This document shows, one piece after another, positions 63,298 to 64,000 of a stretch of 64,000 nucleotides of DNA. The stretch lies in assembly GCF_900198405.1 (NCBI RefSeq), contig NZ_FZMR01000008.1, positions 1-64,000 on the forward strand, in the 5' to 3' direction. The notes beneath the pieces were generated by a model. That model searched no databases. It was not told the DNA's origin and saw only the letters and a list, made by a program, of their open reading frames with translations. Source of the stretch: Helicobacter cetorum. Lineage in GTDB: Bacteria > Campylobacterota > Campylobacteria > Campylobacterales > Helicobacteraceae. A program made the translations under genes and the position numbers. Positions within the stretch are counted from its first letter, which is position 1; every line of letters starts with the position of its first letter.

Positions 63298-64000
63298 ATG
63301 CCTAAGCATTCTTTAAAACAAATCAAAGAAAAAATTACAGAGCGTAGCAAAAAAACAAGAGATTTTTATTTAGAAAATACCTTTAACCCTAAGAATAAGC
63401 CACAAGTTGAGAGCTTAGGTTGTGCGAATTTAGCCCATGCCTATGCGAGCGTGCCAGAGCATTTGAAAATGCCTTTAAGCTCGCATAAAAAAAAGCATTT
63501 TGCTATCATTACCGCTTATAATGACATGCTTTCAGCCCACCAGCCTTTTAAAAACTACCCTGATTTGATTAAAAAAGAGTTGCAAGAGCATAATGCCTAT
63601 GCGAGCGTAGCTAGTGGCGTGCCAGCAATGTGTGATGGTATCACGCAAGGATACGCTGGCATGGAATTGAGCCTATTTAGTAGAGATACCATCGCTTTAA
63701 GCACAGCTATAGGATTAAGCCATAATGTTTTTGATGGGGCGTTTTTTTTGGGTGTGTGTGATAAAATTGTGCCGGGTTTGCTTATAGGGGCGTTAAGCTT
63801 TGGAAATTTAGCGAGTATTTTTGTGCCAAGTGGTCCTATGAGTAGTGGGATAGAAAATTATAAAAAAGCCAAAGCACGCCAAGATTTTGCAACCGGAAAA
63901 ATTAGCAGAGAAGAATTACTAAAAGTGGAAATGCAAAGCTATCATAGCGTAGGCACTTGCACTTTTTATGGCACCGCTAATTCTAACCAAATGATGATGG
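63298..64000 (+). CDS. edd: 6-phosphogluconate dehydratase, N-terminal part
   Basis: The gene is cut by the window end, with about 234 codons seen. It begins PKHSLKQIKEKITERSKKTR after an AAAAGGAA site. IlvD/Edd motifs are clear: AIITAYNDMLSAHQP, ASGVPAMCDGITQGYAGMELSLFSRDTIALSTAIGLSHNVFDG, and the cluster cysteines in this stretch and in VGTCTFYGTANSNQM near the end. Edd makes KDPG from 6-phosphogluconate. Its partner eda is expected just past the window. Confidence 0.95.
   Translation, partial: MPKHSLKQIKEKITERSKKTRDFYLENTFNPKNKPQVESLGCANLAHAYASVPEHLKMPLSSHKKKHFAIITAYNDMLSAHQPFKNYPDLIKKELQEHNAYASVASGVPAMCDGITQGYAGMELSLFSRDTIALSTAIGLSHNVFDGAFFLGVCDKIVPGLLIGALSFGNLASIFVPSGPMSSGIENYKKAKARQDFATGKISREELLKVEMQSYHSVGTCTFYGTANSNQMMM

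Overview
The window looks like chromosome of a gastric Helicobacter close to, but not the same as, H. pylori. The DNA is AT-rich, promoters are an extended TATAAT box with no clear -35, the 16S rRNA gene stands alone without 23S/5S next to it, and almost every housekeeping gene is recognisable as an H. pylori orthologue in H. pylori order. The local order and the extra genes differ from H. pylori; a relative such as H. cetorum is my best guess (inference, not proven).

Layout. 1-2781: isolated 16S rRNA gene with leader/trailer processing arms, then a gene-poor AT-rich spacer holding a 9-G tract. 2782-9793: rplU-rpmA, a complete dppABCDF peptide ABC transporter, and obgE. 9821-13953: a four-gene glycan-type cassette (SAM methyltransferase, NodB-type polysaccharide deacetylase, two GT4 glycosyltransferases). 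The first two genes carry 12-G and 13-G tracts that put them out of their best frame, and the third has a single-base frameshift. 14075-18368: YceI-like protein, hemL, two small membrane proteins and a selB gene. 18380-19324: a decayed MFS transporter. 19445-22691: tautomerase, membrane phosphoesterase, lipoprotein, the small RNA RepG and the orphan regulator hsrA.

22695-54962 follows the H. pylori HP1042 to HP1010 order: DHH phosphoesterase, flhA, rpsO, waaL-like ligase, aroQ-pepQ-folK-flhF-flhG-(membrane protein)-fliA-fliM-fliY, two small proteins, fur, an Lpp20-like lipoprotein, the rarA-hspR-cbpA stress operon, a Hof-like outer membrane protein, a 5'-3' exonuclease, the HP1021-type regulator, ispDF, htrA, an amino acid permease, and a pgsA-...-dapA-M16 protease-pyrD-ppk series. 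Then come tRNA-Pro(GGG), a Maf-type flagellin glycosylation protein, pgi, an MFS exporter, and the Entner-Doudoroff/glucose block glk-pgl-zwf with divergent edd, which is cut by the window end.

Together the genes cover translation, peptide uptake, flagellar assembly and its regulators (FlhA/F/G, FliA/M/Y, Maf), heat-shock and iron control (HspR, Fur), essential orphan regulation (HsrA), and glucose catabolism. The most unusual parts are the switchable glycan cassette, selB in an H. pylori-like background, the RepG locus (a known binder of G-repeats) in the same genome as these G-tract genes, and several promoter-scale signals: a HAIR operator at cbpA, an HsrA tandem site at hsrA, a 14-A tract in front of a lipoprotein gene and a leaderless MFS promoter.
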